A stretch of 64,000 nucleotides of DNA from Leptospira fletcheri (GCF_004769195.1 NZ_RQET01000001.1:186001-250000), one strand, 5' to 3'. Counted from the first letter of the stretch, positions 43,188 through 54,087 are shown. Program-made: numbers and translations. Notes: generated by a model from the letters alone, not told the origin.

Positions 43188-44216
43188 TCAGGACTTCCGG
43201 TTCAAGCTGGAATACGGGGTCGCACGGTTTCTACCGTTGGCTTTGGATTGATACAATGCTTCATCCGCCATACGAACCATATCTTCACGGTTCATTTCGT
43301 TTTTGTTTCCTTGGCCGGTAGCTACACCGATACTCACGGAAACGATTTCCAACGTTTCGGACATTTTGTGCGGGATCTGCAATTCCAGGATCTTCGTCCG
43401 AACCTTCTCCGCAACGACCATGGCCCGCTCTTCGTCTGTTTCGGGCAAAATGATCGCAAATTCTTCCCCGCCGTATCTTGCCGCAAAGTCGCCGGCTCTT
43501 TTCGCGGTTTCCTTTAAAACGGATGCGACTTTTCGGATGCAATCATCCCCTGCTTGGTGGCCGTACGTATCATTGAACCTCTTAAAGAAATCTATATCGA
43601 TCAATAGGAGAGAGATCGGTTTTTCGGAGCGACTGGCCCTCTTCCATTCCACGTCCAGAATCTCGTCGAAAAATCTTCGGTTCCAAACTCCGGAAAGCCC
43701 GTCCGTTCTAGAGACTCGAAGAAGGGTCTGGTACGCTTCGGAGAGTTTGTCCGTGATTTCTTCCAGATCCTTTTCCCTTTGCCGCCTCTGCACCATCTCG
43801 TGCCTCAGTCTAAGAGCGGAACGCACTCTCGCCCTAAGTTCCGTGGCGTCGAAAGGCTTCGTAACATAATCCACCGCTCCCGCTTCGAAAGCGGATTCCA
43901 AAGTGTGGGTATCGTGTATGGCGGTGATGATGATCACGGGAAGATCTGCGAGTTCCTCCCGATCCCCGAATTGGCGGAGAAGGTCCAGCCCATTTTGGCC
44001 TCCCGGTAGGAGTATATCCAGCAGTAACAGGGATACGGGTCGCCTTTTCTTCGGATCCCCGCTCAAACCCAACCACTCCAAAGCGGTCTCCGGATTCTGC
44101 GTGGAAATCACTTCCCCATAGCCCGCCTTTTTTAGGATCCTTTCCACCAAAAGGCAGTTTTCGGGGGCATCGTCTAAAATCAAAATTCGGTCTTTCCGTA
44201 GGTCCGGAGAAGTCAT
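43188..44216 (-). CDS. Response regulator with GGDEF domain (diguanylate cyclase)
   Basis: A protein of about 342 residues: an N-terminal receiver domain (RILILDDAPENC; phospho-Asp in LLLLDILLPGG; Lys in YVTKPFDATEL) and a C-terminal GGDEF domain (ARYGGEEFAIILPET). GGEEF is an active form, making c-di-GMP from two GTP. RAGD five residues before GGEEF is the inhibitory I-site, so feedback control is likely. The arrangement is like PleD with a single receiver. I used the ATG at 44216; another at 44252 adds 12 residues. It follows the receiver-PAS-kinase gene on the minus strand after a gap of about 150 bases, so cotranscription is possible but not certain. Confidence 0.92.
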   Translation of the reverse strand: MTSPDLRKDRILILDDAPENCLLVERILKKAGYGEVISTQNPETALEWLGLSGDPKKRRPVSLLLLDILLPGGQNGLDLLRQFGDREELADLPVIIITAIHDTHTLESAFEAGAVDYVTKPFDATELRARVRSALRLRHEMVQRRQREKDLEEITDKLSEAYQTLLRVSRTDGLSGVWNRRFFDEILDVEWKRASRSEKPISLLLIDIDFFKRFNDTYGHQAGDDCIRKVASVLKETAKRAGDFAARYGGEEFAIILPETDEERAMVVAEKVRTKILELQIPHKMSETLEIVSVSIGVATGQGNKNEMNREDMVRMADEALYQSKANGRNRATPYSSLNRKS

Positions 44217-44363
44217 CGTCTTTTTTCCGAGCTCTGGCAGCGAATTTTGCATCTACTCGGCTTATTTGACGACCAATTCTTTTGTTACACTCCAGTTTCT
44301 GGAGAAATTTGTGGAGCTTTTCGAAAAGTTCTAGAAAGTCGAAAAGGAGGCGTTTCGCCTCTT

Positions 44364-45803
44364 TCATTCCAGCGAAAATTCCAGAGCGAACCTGGTTCCC
44401 CAATCCCCCGTATTCAGATCCAAACCCGCTTTGAGTTGTTTAGCTAGGATTTTCACGAGTTGCAATCCGAGGGTTTCTTTTTGTTCCACCTCGCTTAAAT
44501 TCCGAATCCCCTGTCCGTTATCCCCGATTTCCAGTTTTACGGTATTTCCCTCCCGGCCCGCGCTCACGAAAAAGGTTCCGGAATTTTTCCGTTGGTAAGC
44601 GTATTTCAGCGAATTCGTCGCGATCTCGTTCAGAATCATTCCGAGGGGAATCGCCTTTTCCACCTCTAAACTCAATTCTCCTACGTCTACCTTGCGTTGG
44701 ATTTTTTCTCCTGTTCCGTAAACGTTCCACAGATTGTCCAAAAGCTTGTCCACGTACGAACGCAGATTGACTTCCGCTAGATTCTTGGAATTGTACAATT
44801 CGTTATGCACTAAGGACATGGAGTAGATCCTACTCTCGGTGTCCTTCAACTCCCGAATAACCACCTTGTTCTTCGCGTAATTCGTCTGCAAATTCAGAAG
44901 GCTGGCCATGATCTGCAAATTGTTCTTCACCCTATGGTGGATCTCCTGCAAAAGGATTTCCTTATCCCGAATGGATTCGCGCAAGGATTCTTCGGCCTGT
45001 TTCCATTTGGTGATATCCACCACGATGGCTAAAACGATTTCTCGATTCCGCAATCTGAATTTATAGGAAGTCACCTCTACTAGGATCAGCTCCCCGTTCT
45101 TTTTTCTGTGAACGGAGGCGATCGGATGATTCTTTCCGCTTTTGAGGTGCACATGATCTTCCATCGCCTTTTTGGCCTCGGAAGAGATGCGTATGTCCGA
45201 AATAGCAAGCCTTCGAACCTCCTCCCAGCTGTACTCGTACAATTTTTCCACTTCTTGGTTCGCATCTATGACTTCCAGTGTTTCGTAATCATAGACCCAT
45301 ACTGCGTGCGGATTATTCTCGAACAAAAGCCGATATCTTTCCTCGCTGTCTCGGATCGTCGCGGCTTGTTCGTTCAGACGGAAAAGGAATTCATTCCGTT
45401 CTATAGCGTATAGAATCGATCTATGCAAGAGATACGGATCGAACCTTCCTTTGATCAGATAATCCTGAGCGCCTGCCTTCAAAGCTTCCGTTGCAAGGCC
45501 GGAATCCTCGGACCCGGAACAAATCACGATCGGTATCCTCGGAAATTCCAAACGGATTGCATCGAACCCGTCTAACCCGAAGCTGTCCGGCAAGGAAAGA
45601 TCCAATACGATACAATCCAACCCTCCGAAGGAAGTTCTAAGTTGCTCCAGTCCGGAACCGACGGTCTGCGCAAAAGAAGTCTCCAACTCGTTCCCTGCGG
45701 CATCCTGTAGATAAAGATCGATGAGTCTCGAATCGGCAGGATTATCTTCGATGATGAGAATCCGCTTTGCTTTTACCAACGGGGGGAACGTCTGCATAAT
45801 CAT
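44364..45803 (-). CDS. Receiver-PAS-HisKA_2 hybrid histidine kinase
   Basis: A 479-residue soluble signalling protein. The N-terminal receiver has RILIIEDNPADSRL and phospho-Asp in CIVLDLSLPDSFG. A PAS domain spans about 155-275 (NNPHAVWVYDYETLEVIDAN). The kinase domain is of the HisKA_2 type, with the phospho-His in EIHHRVKNNLQ at about 288, and an ATPase region with NEIATNSLKYAY and GDNGQGI. No membrane segment. The ATG overlaps the stop of the single-receiver gene by 4 bases (ATGA), so it is coupled to that gene. The N-terminal receiver suggests input from the upstream kinase. Confidence 0.92.
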   Translation of the reverse strand: MIMQTFPPLVKAKRILIIEDNPADSRLIDLYLQDAAGNELETSFAQTVGSGLEQLRTSFGGLDCIVLDLSLPDSFGLDGFDAIRLEFPRIPIVICSGSEDSGLATEALKAGAQDYLIKGRFDPYLLHRSILYAIERNEFLFRLNEQAATIRDSEERYRLLFENNPHAVWVYDYETLEVIDANQEVEKLYEYSWEEVRRLAISDIRISSEAKKAMEDHVHLKSGKNHPIASVHRKKNGELILVEVTSYKFRLRNREIVLAIVVDITKWKQAEESLRESIRDKEILLQEIHHRVKNNLQIMASLLNLQTNYAKNKVVIRELKDTESRIYSMSLVHNELYNSKNLAEVNLRSYVDKLLDNLWNVYGTGEKIQRKVDVGELSLEVEKAIPLGMILNEIATNSLKYAYQRKNSGTFFVSAGREGNTVKLEIGDNGQGIRNLSEVEQKETLGLQLVKILAKQLKAGLDLNTGDWGTRFALEFSLE

Positions 45804-46243
45804 TTGGGCGGCAAGCTGGAAGTTTCGAACCAATACACTCTAAGAGAGCGCATCGCATCCACGAAGTTTCCGAACTCTACCGGTTTTTGGATGTACGAAT
45901 TCGCGTGCAGACTGAAGGTGGCAAGAATATCCCTTTCCGAATTGGAAGTGGTAAGCACGACCACAGGTATCCTGCGAAGAACCGGATCCGTCTTCAGTTC
46001 CCGAAGCACTTCGAATCCGTTCTTTTTCGGGAGATTCAAATCGAGTAAAATCAAATCGGGTTTGGAACTCCCCGAAAAAATCCCCGTTCCTTTGACGTAT
46101 TCGATCGCTTCTTCCCCGTCCTTGGCTACGATCAGATTCTTTTCCCTAGGCATCTCCCCTAAGGCCTCCAACGTAAGTCGAACGTCGGCGGGGTTGTCCT
46201 CCACGAGAAGGATATCGAACGTTTTCTTTGCGATCGCGGTCAT
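45800..46243 (-). CDS. Single-domain response regulator (Rcp1-like)
   Basis: A 147-residue stand-alone receiver domain: acidic pocket in LLVEDNPADVRLTL, phospho-Asp in LILLDLNLPKKNG, Thr in VVVLTTSNSERD and Lys in SYIQKPVEFG. The extended alpha4-beta5 region resembles Rcp1-type regulators that often pair with PAS or phytochrome-like kinases. It has no output domain, so it likely relays phosphate or binds a target. It is coupled by 4-base overlaps to the upstream PAS kinase and the downstream hybrid kinase. Confidence 0.93.
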   Translation of the reverse strand: MTAIAKKTFDILLVEDNPADVRLTLEALGEMPREKNLIVAKDGEEAIEYVKGTGIFSGSSKPDLILLDLNLPKKNGFEVLRELKTDPVLRRIPVVVLTTSNSERDILATFSLHANSYIQKPVEFGNFVDAMRSLRVYWFETSSLPPK

Positions 46244-48495
46244 TCGCTTCTCCGTTTAGGAATCGTGAAGAAAAACTCGGAGCCCCGCCCCGTATCGGAG
46301 ACCACCCAGATCCTTCCGGCATGGTTCTCTACGATCCTTTTGCAGACGGAAAGGCCGATTCCGGTTCCGGGATATTCCCCCAAAGAATGCAATTTTTGAA
46401 ATATAATAAATATTTTATCGAAGTACTTCGGATCCATTCCGATACCGTTATCGGCCACCTTAAATTCCCATTCCTCTCCGCTTTCCCGAGCCGAAACTGA
46501 AATGACGGGCCTTCGTTCCTTGCTTCTGAATTTTACTGCATTGGTAATCAGATTCAGGAAGAGCTGGCGAATCTGTTCCGGTCCTCCTTGGATGATCGGC
46601 ATTTCGCTTTCCAGACGAAAATCCACGTCCGCAGCGTTCAGACCCGTGAATAGATCGTCCACCACGCCTTTTAGGAGATTCTCTATTTGAATTTTTTCCC
46701 AGACTTCGATTTTCGCTCCGAACCGGGAATACTTTAGAAGAGACTCTATCAGATTTTGCTGGCGTTTTACCGCATCAACCGTGATCTGGATGAATTCCTT
46801 GCCCTCTTCCGGCAAATGGGAAGAACATCTCCGTTCCAAAAGTCGCAAATAACTAGCGATCGTGCGTAAGGGTTCCTGAAGATCGTGGGAAGCTACGTAT
46901 GCGAATTGCTCCAATTCCTGGTTCGTGGTCTCCAGATCGTTGATCGCCTTTTCTAGGGATTCGCGAGCCCGCACTTTGTCCGTAATATCCCGGATCACCA
47001 TGACGGATCCGATATCATTTCCGTTCTCATCCTTGGTTTTTTTAAGATTGCAGTCGATTCGGACCCTTTTTCCGGAACGAAGGATATGAATGACCTCTGC
47101 GCTTGCCTGTCCGTACCTTTCGTATTCCTCCATAACGGCTTTTTGATTCTCTTCCGACATCCAATCCCGCTGAAACAATTCGGAATAATGCTTTCCGATC
47201 GGATTTTCCCCCCACTCGATCTCGTACATCTCTTCCGCAGGCTTGTTGTAGTAGATGATCCTGCGCTCCGAATCCAACGCGATCACTGCGTCGCTGATTT
47301 GGGATAAGATGGCAAGGTTGAATCTTTTTTCCTTCTCCGTCCGAACTCTCTGCGTCACCTCGGCACCCGCGACCAAAACGCAATCCTTACCGTTAAATTC
47401 GAAACGAGTCGCCGTAATATCCATATAAAACGCTTCCCCGTTCTTTTTCAGGTGACGGACTTCGGGAATGAAATTCGGTCCCGATCCGGTTCCACGAATC
47501 CTGTCTCCGAGCTGTAGGGAGTGTTCCGGAGGCATCAGATCCAAGAGAGACTTCTCCAAAAACTCCTCTCCGTCGTACCCGTACGCGGATTTTGCGACTC
47601 CGTTCGCCTTTAGAATGGCGAAGGAATTGTACTCGAATAGGAACATGATCTGCGAATTATGTTCGAATAAATTACGATAATTTGATTCGCTTTCCGCGAT
47701 CCTTTTTTCGAAAGCTTCTCGGATCGTGATTTCGTTCGATACACCCAAGACTTGTGTAATTCTCCCCTTTTCATCGAACCTGGGATAAAGCCTCGTCTCG
47801 AACGAACGGCCTTTGATCCGGAGAGTGTACCGAGATTCTTCTCCCTTTAAAGAGGCTCGAATCGCCTCCATACTCTCCGGGTCTCCCTCGCTTCTTTCGA
47901 AGATATTCTTTCCGACCAAATCCTCCGTTAGGAGTCCGAGACGCTTTAAACCTCCTCCTTCCGCAAATGTGACCACGGCAACCGGATTGAAGGAGAAAAC
48001 GACGATGGGCAGGCCTTCGATAGCGGTTCGAAAATCCCGGGAGGATTGTGCAAAGGCCAGTTCGGATTTTTTTGCTTCCGTAATGTCCAGACTGAGTCCG
48101 ATCATCCCTTGGATTTCTCCGTCCTCGTAACGAAGGGGAGAAAATCTGCTCCGAAAAATTCTACCGGAAAATTTTGCCTCCGCTTCTACTTCTTCTCCGA
48201 GCAGAACGGACTTTAAAATTTGAGTCGGACTGAAGATTCTCAAGCCCCCGTTTCCGGAACGAACGGTTGCGGTCCAATCCAATTCTTGGATAGAAATTCC
48301 GACCAGGTCCTCGCTTTGGAATCCGGTCTGGGCCAATCCCTCTCCTTCTAAAAAATCGATCCGACCATACCGATCTGTGGAAAAAAGAATCAAAGCCTCG
48401 GAATTTAAAATATATTCTAATCTGGATTTATAGCATTCCCCACCAGGAACCGGAATCACGGGAAGAGGTGAAAATGTTTCGTGTAAAATTCCCAT
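46240..48495 (-). CDS. Soluble multi-PAS sensor histidine kinase
   Basis: A 751-residue cytosolic kinase with about four PAS-type sensor domains (roughly 20-140, 150-265, 270-385 and 390-505). A short coiled helix leads into a HisKA domain with the phospho-His in YVASHDLQEPLRTI at about 536. The ATPase domain has LITNAVKFRS, DNGIGMDPKY and GTGIGLSVCKRIV. No membrane helices or extracellular loop, so it senses cytosolic or diffusible signals; the PAS ligands are unknown. It is the first gene of the signalling cluster, with its stop overlapping the single-receiver gene. Confidence 0.93.
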   Translation of the reverse strand: MGILHETFSPLPVIPVPGGECYKSRLEYILNSEALILFSTDRYGRIDFLEGEGLAQTGFQSEDLVGISIQELDWTATVRSGNGGLRIFSPTQILKSVLLGEEVEAEAKFSGRIFRSRFSPLRYEDGEIQGMIGLSLDITEAKKSELAFAQSSRDFRTAIEGLPIVVFSFNPVAVVTFAEGGGLKRLGLLTEDLVGKNIFERSEGDPESMEAIRASLKGEESRYTLRIKGRSFETRLYPRFDEKGRITQVLGVSNEITIREAFEKRIAESESNYRNLFEHNSQIMFLFEYNSFAILKANGVAKSAYGYDGEEFLEKSLLDLMPPEHSLQLGDRIRGTGSGPNFIPEVRHLKKNGEAFYMDITATRFEFNGKDCVLVAGAEVTQRVRTEKEKRFNLAILSQISDAVIALDSERRIIYYNKPAEEMYEIEWGENPIGKHYSELFQRDWMSEENQKAVMEEYERYGQASAEVIHILRSGKRVRIDCNLKKTKDENGNDIGSVMVIRDITDKVRARESLEKAINDLETTNQELEQFAYVASHDLQEPLRTIASYLRLLERRCSSHLPEEGKEFIQITVDAVKRQQNLIESLLKYSRFGAKIEVWEKIQIENLLKGVVDDLFTGLNAADVDFRLESEMPIIQGGPEQIRQLFLNLITNAVKFRSKERRPVISVSARESGEEWEFKVADNGIGMDPKYFDKIFIIFQKLHSLGEYPGTGIGLSVCKRIVENHAGRIWVVSDTGRGSEFFFTIPKRRSE

Positions 48496-48627
48496 AATTT
48501 GACCCTGTGCTTCTCGAAGTTCGGAAGTGTGGGTTCAAATTATGGCAAAAATGAGGATTTTACAAGTCTTTTTCGATCAATTTTATTGCAACTGAATCTT
48601 TTTGGAAAACTTCAGACGAATTTTCCC

Positions 48628-49083
48628 TCAAACGATTTCCAAAGAGGTAATCACCACTGGTTGCACAGGACGATCTCCCGGACCGGTTTCCGTTTCCGAA
48701 ATTTGCAGCACCACATCTTCCCCTTCCGAAACTTGGCCAAAGACCGCATGCCGATTGTCCAGATACAGATTGTCTCGAACATTGATGAAAAACTGAGATC
48801 CTCCCGTGTTCGGTCCTGCATTTGCCATGGAAATTGTGAACTTTTTGTTTTTCAGGTCCGGATGGAATTCGTCTTTGATTTTATAACCTGGTCCACCGGT
48901 TCCCGTTCCATTTGGACAACCACCTTGGATCATAAAATTCTGGATCACCCGGTGAAAGACCAAGCCGTTATAAAATCCTTTTTGAGCAAGTTCTATAAAG
49001 TTTCCGGCCGTAACAGGTGCCTTTTCGGTATCTAACATAACGGAAAAAGTTCCGCGATTTGTGATAAACTTTGCAAGAGCCAT
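48628..49083 (-). CDS. Cyclophilin-type peptidyl-prolyl isomerase
   Basis: A 151-residue cytosolic cyclophilin that speeds cis-trans isomerisation of prolyl bonds. It shows [35 protein letters not shown] with the catalytic Arg, the substrate part GGSQFFINV and [14 protein letters not shown]. No signal peptide. A GGGAGGAA ribosome binding site precedes the ATG. It stands alone between the signalling cluster and the cyclase operon, divergent from the latter. Confidence 0.96.
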   Translation of the reverse strand: MALAKFITNRGTFSVMLDTEKAPVTAGNFIELAQKGFYNGLVFHRVIQNFMIQGGCPNGTGTGGPGYKIKDEFHPDLKNKKFTISMANAGPNTGGSQFFINVRDNLYLDNRHAVFGQVSEGEDVVLQISETETGPGDRPVQPVVITSLEIV

Positions 49084-49170
49084 TGGATTCCTCCCTTGGG
49101 CAGGATTTTGCTTCTTCTTTGAGAATCAACCGTTTCCCCTTTTCGCTTTCCGGAAGATTTGCTCACTTTT

Positions 49171-49199
49171 TTAATATCCGATCTCTTCAGACCGATAAT
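49171..49199 (+). promoter_or_regulatory. Candidate promoter of the cyclase operon
   Basis: TTAATA and GATAAT are separated by 17 bases on the plus strand. Four of six and five of six bases match the sigma-70 boxes. This would give a leader of about 96 bases before the cyclase gene. Confidence 0.4.
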
Positions 49200-49301
49200 T
49201 TAACAGAGGAGGCTCGGAAATTTCTTTCCGCTACAGGGCGCATGATTTTCCTTAATACCTGAGGCGTTCGGAAACGAATTTCTTGCATTTCCGGTACACA
49301 A

Positions 49302-51983
49302 ATGATGGGATCTTCGATCAAATACATTCCATTTGGAGCCGGGGGTTCGGTGGCCTTTTGGGAACAATCCCCTTCCGAATCTTCCCTATCGGAAGAGACC
49401 CTTTTCTCTTGGGCGGAACGCGGCATCCGATCCGTGGTCTGTGTCTTTTCGGAAAACGGTTCTCCCCTGATCACTGCGCTGGAAGAAACCTTGCACAGGG
49501 AAGACTGGAAACTCTTTGCCTTAGAAATCCCCCCCGGACCGGAAACGAACGAATCCGTTTTCTTCTCGACCTGGAAACTCCTCCATTCCTCCGGAAGAGA
49601 CAACCTTCTCTTTTTGGTTCCGGAAGAATGGAACGAAAGATGGGAAGTGCTTCTTTCGAAAATGGTTCTCTCCACCCACCCGAATCTGCAGGACGGGGAA
49701 TTGGGTTCCTGGTTTCCGTCTCTGTCAGGAGATTCAGAATTCAGATTCCTGAACGATTATAGAAATTTTCTCTCCCGGAAAAAACCTCCCCGCGACATTC
49801 CCGAAATCCGCCGAGGAGAATTCTCCCTTTTTTTACGGGAACTTCCTCTGTCCGTAAAGGAGATCAATCTGGGAAAAGTGATTCAGGACCAAGTTCCGGA
49901 AAAGCGGATTCCGCAGATCCTATCCAACGGCAAACAGAACGAAAATCGCAAGGAGGAAAAAGGGGAAGTAGAAAAACCGAAACAAGAAACTCCGACGCCG
50001 TCCCTCCCGAAAACGGACTCCTCCGAACCGAAAGACGAAAAGAGCTCGGAAGAAACACTTCCCCCGCCGACTCAGACGGTTCCCGCAAAAACTCCGGAAT
50101 CCGTCGCTCCGAAAGAACCTCCCGCTCCATCCACGGAACAGACTCGAGCAAGGTTCCCTCTGCAATTGAAATTGATGGGAGTGATTTCCCTACTATTAAC
50201 GCTCACCGTTTCTACGGTCATCCTTTATGCATCGAGCGAATTCAAAAAGAATTATGAGATCCGGGTATTGGAGACGAATTTTTCCCTCGTAAATATTTTA
50301 GGCATCAAAGTGAAGTCCGATCTCAAGGACATACGGGACAAAGGAAAATCCCTGACGGAAAAATTGTTGGACCCTCGCGGCCCTGGCGCGTACGCGGACC
50401 TATTCTTCCGGAACGAACCCGACTTTTTACTCGTGGGAATCTATAAAGTCCAGGGCGCAAACCTGAAAAAGGAAATCGTTCTGTACAACGATTCCTATCT
50501 GGAGGGAATCTCCGCTACCCGGGAAGAGTTGGACTCCGCAATCCGTGAAAAAGAAAACACCCTCTTAAAGGCGCTCAACTCCGAGGGACGCATCGATAAT
50601 CTTACGGCGGATTTTAAAGAACCGGCTTTCTCCATAGCGGTAGCGGACTCCTCCAAGAGCCGCATCCTGGTATACGTTCTGCGGTCGGAAAGATTATTAA
50701 GCGCATTCCAAAAACAAGATATTAATGTCCCCTTCTTGGTCAACGGGAACGGGGATCTGATAGCCCATTACGACCCGCAACTCCTGGCCTCCCAGACGAA
50801 TCTGGCGGACCTTCCCATATTCGAAACCATGCTTTCCGCGGTTCGGGAAGACAGTCAGCAGACCAGATACCAGGACGGTCTCGGCACGAAATATTACGGG
50901 TCCTTCCAGAAAGTAGGTTTCGGAGGCGCTGGAGTGATCGTCACCGTTCCAGAGGAGAAAGTCTTCGAAATGGTGTATAGGATCCAGACCAAGAACCTTC
51001 TCATCATGGCGATCGCTCTCTGTGCGGCTCTGATCGTAGTCTTTTTTCTGGCCAGGAACATTACGATTCCTTTATTATCCCTTCTCAAAGCGACGGTGGA
51101 AATCGCCAAAGGGAACTTCAAGATCGATATCAAGTCCACTACCAGGGACGAAGTCGGACTTTTGACCGACTACTTCGTGAACATGGGTAAGGGTTTGGAG
51201 GAAAGGGAGAAGGTCAAGGACGCTCTAGGTCGTTTCGTCAACAAGGAGATCGCCGAAATGGTCCTGAACCAGGAGTTGACCCTGGGCGGGGAGCGGAAGA
51301 TGTGCGCGATCTTTTTTTCCGATATCCGCTCCTTTACTGCGATTTCCGAAAAACTCCAACCGGAAGAGGTGGTGGAATTCCTGAACGAATACATGACCGA
51401 AATGGTTCGTTGCGTCAACGAAACCCACGGAATCGTGGATAAGTTCATCGGAGACGCCATCATGGCCACTTGGGGAGCTCTGAAATCCTCGGGAGAAAAG
51501 GACGCCGAAAACGGAGTGAACGGAGCCTTGTTGATGCGGAAGGCGCTGCAAAGGTTCAACCAGGGGAGAGGTGGGGACAAGAAGCCGGTGATTCGGATCG
51601 GTTGCGGCCTGAATTACGGTCCCGTCATCGCGGGACAGATCGGTTCGGAAGAAAGATTGGAATACACTGTCATCGGAGACGCAGTGAACCTGGCTTCCCG
51701 AGTGGAAGCGTTGAACAAACCCTTCGGAACAGACATACTCATTACGCAGGACCTTTATAATTTCGTAAAAGACGTATTCTCCGTCGAAAAGATGCAGTCC
51801 ATCAAAGTGAAGGGAAAAACGGAGCCCCAGGTGATCTACGCCGTTCTGGGAAGAAAGGACGATCCGGAGGCCCCGGCTTCCGTGGCGGATTTGCGCAAAC
51901 TCCTCGGGATAGAGTTCGACGCCAAAAAAGCGGGCAAGAGCGGGGATCCGGAAGAGGAAGTGAAGTATGAGATACTTGACTGA
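49302..51983 (+). CDS. Membrane class III adenylyl cyclase with HAMP and unusual N-domain
   Basis: An 893-residue protein. Residues 1-160 form a compact cytosolic domain whose order resembles a dual-specificity phosphatase, with the Cys-X5-Arg loop degenerated to P107...R113 (VPEEWNERW). A long Pro/Lys/Glu-rich linker follows to about 283. A transmembrane helix at about 289-311 and another at about 565-585 flank a periplasmic sensor region. A HAMP domain comes next, then a class III cyclase domain at about 660-850. The metal ligands are D674 (FSDIRSF) and D718 (GDAIMA), and substrate-selecting K714 with T789 ([10 protein letters not shown]) fit ATP rather than GTP. It overlaps the FecR-domain gene by 17 bases. 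Product: cAMP, probably under control of a periplasmic signal. Confidence 0.93.
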   Translation: MMGSSIKYIPFGAGGSVAFWEQSPSESSLSEETLFSWAERGIRSVVCVFSENGSPLITALEETLHREDWKLFALEIPPGPETNESVFFSTWKLLHSSGRDNLLFLVPEEWNERWEVLLSKMVLSTHPNLQDGELGSWFPSLSGDSEFRFLNDYRNFLSRKKPPRDIPEIRRGEFSLFLRELPLSVKEINLGKVIQDQVPEKRIPQILSNGKQNENRKEEKGEVEKPKQETPTPSLPKTDSSEPKDEKSSEETLPPPTQTVPAKTPESVAPKEPPAPSTEQTRARFPLQLKLMGVISLLLTLTVSTVILYASSEFKKNYEIRVLETNFSLVNILGIKVKSDLKDIRDKGKSLTEKLLDPRGPGAYADLFFRNEPDFLLVGIYKVQGANLKKEIVLYNDSYLEGISATREELDSAIREKENTLLKALNSEGRIDNLTADFKEPAFSIAVADSSKSRILVYVLRSERLLSAFQKQDINVPFLVNGNGDLIAHYDPQLLASQTNLADLPIFETMLSAVREDSQQTRYQDGLGTKYYGSFQKVGFGGAGVIVTVPEEKVFEMVYRIQTKNLLIMAIALCAALIVVFFLARNITIPLLSLLKATVEIAKGNFKIDIKSTTRDEVGLLTDYFVNMGKGLEEREKVKDALGRFVNKEIAEMVLNQELTLGGERKMCAIFFSDIRSFTAISEKLQPEEVVEFLNEYMTEMVRCVNETHGIVDKFIGDAIMATWGALKSSGEKDAENGVNGALLMRKALQRFNQGRGGDKKPVIRIGCGLNYGPVIAGQIGSEERLEYTVIGDAVNLASRVEALNKPFGTDILITQDLYNFVKDVFSVEKMQSIKVKGKTEPQVIYAVLGRKDDPEAPASVADLRKLLGIEFDAKKAGKSGDPEEEVKYEILD

Positions 51984-54087
51984 CGGACGATACGTAGTCA
52001 CCGGCTTACTCCTCCTGCTGCTGTTCTTTTCCTCCTTATTGTATCTTTATGCAAACGCGGGACAAAAACGGGGAAACAATAAGATCGTCGGCGAATTGAA
52101 ATCCAAGGAGCTGAAGATCCTCCGAAAACTGGATTCCGAAGTGGTTTGGGAAGAGCTAGACCAAAACGACCCAGTAAGATACAGGGACACCATTCGTACG
52201 GAAGAAGGATCCCAGGCCATCCTATTGTTTAAGGATGGAAACAACTCTACGGAAATAAGAATGGACGAACGAAGCATGATCCTGATCGAGGATGTCGACA
52301 AAATCAGCTTCGTGGCAGGTTCCTTGTCGGCAACGAACAGCGGAGGCGGAAGTAACCTACAGATCAGCTCCGGAGACACCAAGATCTCCCTTGGGAACTC
52401 GAACGTAAGTCTTTCCAAAAACGAGGACCAGGCCCTGAACTTGGAAGTCAAAAACGGGGAGGCGAAAGTCGTCTCCTCGAACGGAGAAAACATCCTAAAA
52501 GGAAACCAAGCCGCGGAATTAAAGGGGAACAAGGTGGAAGTTCGAAACTTGACTTTAGAACAGTTAAGTCCGAGCGACGGAAAGAATCTTCCTCTGAAAG
52601 GAGAGTCCCTTTCCGTACTCTTTACTTGGAAGCAGGAAAAAGGAGTCAAGAACTACAGATTGGAATTGGCCAAGGATGCCTCCTTCCGATCCGGTTTACG
52701 GAAATATTCCTCCAATCTTCCGGAAGTAACCGCAAGTCTTCCGGCAGGACTCTATTTTTGGAGGGTCTCTGGCGTGAACCCGAGTACGGAGAAAGAGGAA
52801 TCCAGCCCTGTCCGCTCCGTTCGAATTCTCCCCTGGGTCAGTCCCAAATTGATCTCTCCTTCTTCCAAAGAAGTGTTTTCCTATACCTCCGACATTCCCG
52901 GAATCCGGTTCCAATGGACCGTCTCCGATCCCACTTCCAAATTCACGTTAGAAGTCGCGGAAGATCCTAGATTCCAACAGATCGCTTTCAAATCAGAATC
53001 GAAATCAGGTTTTTTAAAGTGGGACCCTAAGTCGGACGGCAATTATTTCGCTAGGCTCCGGATGTTTTCCGATAAGGAAGGATTTTTGGAGGAAAGTTCC
53101 CCTATCGTTTCCTTTTCCATTCGCAAAGTCACAGAGACGGAACCGCCTAGACTTCATAGACCGCTTGCCGGAGAGGAAATCGGCCTTCGTATTTTTAAAT
53201 CCGGGAATTCCTTTTTCAGCTGGTCTTCCGGCAGAGAATTCAAGTCTTACACGCTGGAAATCGCATCTGATTCACAATTTCATAAAACCCTTTTTTCTCA
53301 ATCCACTTCCACGAATTTCCTAAAACCGAATTTCGACTGGCAGGAAGGCGTATATTATTGGAGGGTCAAAGGGAATCAGGAAGGGAGCAACGCTCGGGAG
53401 TCCATTTCCCAATCCTTCCTGCTGAAACAATTGGATTCCGTAAAACTTACTTATCCGAAAGACGGAACCCAATCCGGCCATCCATCGGACGGACGAATGA
53501 CCTTACGCTGGGATCGACCGGATCCGAGTGGACTCTATCGGGTGGAAGTTTCCCGAGATTCCTCTTTCCAATCCAAAATATCCGAGTCCACCGTACGATC
53601 CGGCTCCGTTTCCGTACTGTTACCCGCTCCCGGCGATTTTTATTGGCGGGTCTCTCTCGTTTCTCCGAATGGAGAATCGCTCGTATCCAGTCCGGCAGCT
53701 TCTTTTAAAACCTCGGACTCCGCCCCTTTCGTATCTCCGACCTATCCGAGAGAGCGTGACAAAATCGATTTAGAGGAGAAAGAAAGCCTGGCGTTCTATT
53801 GGGAAACGCAAGGAAAAACGGACGGTTACGTATTGGAACTCCTGGAATCCAAAGGAAAAAACTGGAAATCGGTGTTTAAAAAGGAAATTCAGGGAGAAAC
53901 CTATGAATTTCGGGAGTTGTACAGATTAAAGGAAGGAAAATACCAGTGGAGACTGAGTGCAAAATACAAGGATGAATCCGGGAATGTACGCGTCACCCTT
54001 CCGGTCTCCCGGGAATTCGCGGTAGTCGTTTCGGCCAGCTTTAAGGCTCCCGATATATTGACTCCGAAGGCAATTTATGTCGAATAA
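51967..54087 (+). CDS. FecR-domain protein with fibronectin-like repeats
   Basis: A 706-residue membrane-anchored protein. One transmembrane helix (about 11-29) is followed by a FecR-type domain at about 60-190 ([19 protein letters not shown], then [13 protein letters not shown]). About five tandem domains of roughly 90-100 residues follow, each with a core strand of the type YRLELAKD or YTLEIASD and a closing strand such as [18 protein letters not shown] or GKYQWRLSA; these look fibronectin III-like. Most of the chain is outside the inner membrane. It overlaps the cyclase gene by 17 bases and the DUF5683 gene by 11, so all three are coupled. It may sense or bind an envelope component for the cyclase, which is inference. 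Confidence 0.88.
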   Translation: MRYLTDGRYVVTGLLLLLLFFSSLLYLYANAGQKRGNNKIVGELKSKELKILRKLDSEVVWEELDQNDPVRYRDTIRTEEGSQAILLFKDGNNSTEIRMDERSMILIEDVDKISFVAGSLSATNSGGGSNLQISSGDTKISLGNSNVSLSKNEDQALNLEVKNGEAKVVSSNGENILKGNQAAELKGNKVEVRNLTLEQLSPSDGKNLPLKGESLSVLFTWKQEKGVKNYRLELAKDASFRSGLRKYSSNLPEVTASLPAGLYFWRVSGVNPSTEKEESSPVRSVRILPWVSPKLISPSSKEVFSYTSDIPGIRFQWTVSDPTSKFTLEVAEDPRFQQIAFKSESKSGFLKWDPKSDGNYFARLRMFSDKEGFLEESSPIVSFSIRKVTETEPPRLHRPLAGEEIGLRIFKSGNSFFSWSSGREFKSYTLEIASDSQFHKTLFSQSTSTNFLKPNFDWQEGVYYWRVKGNQEGSNARESISQSFLLKQLDSVKLTYPKDGTQSGHPSDGRMTLRWDRPDPSGLYRVEVSRDSSFQSKISESTVRSGSVSVLLPAPGDFYWRVSLVSPNGESLVSSPAASFKTSDSAPFVSPTYPRERDKIDLEEKESLAFYWETQGKTDGYVLELLESKGKNWKSVFKKEIQGETYEFRELYRLKEGKYQWRLSAKYKDESGNVRVTLPVSREFAVVVSASFKAPDILTPKAIYVE

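Noticed and set aside
43051..43251. 66-codon plus-strand frame beside the GGDEF gene
   Set aside because: It overlaps the end of the clear GGDEF gene and has no ribosome binding site or recognisable feature.
51225..52001. Long minus-strand frame opposite the cyclase domain
   Set aside because: It mirrors the conserved class III cyclase frame, whose motifs are all on the plus strand.
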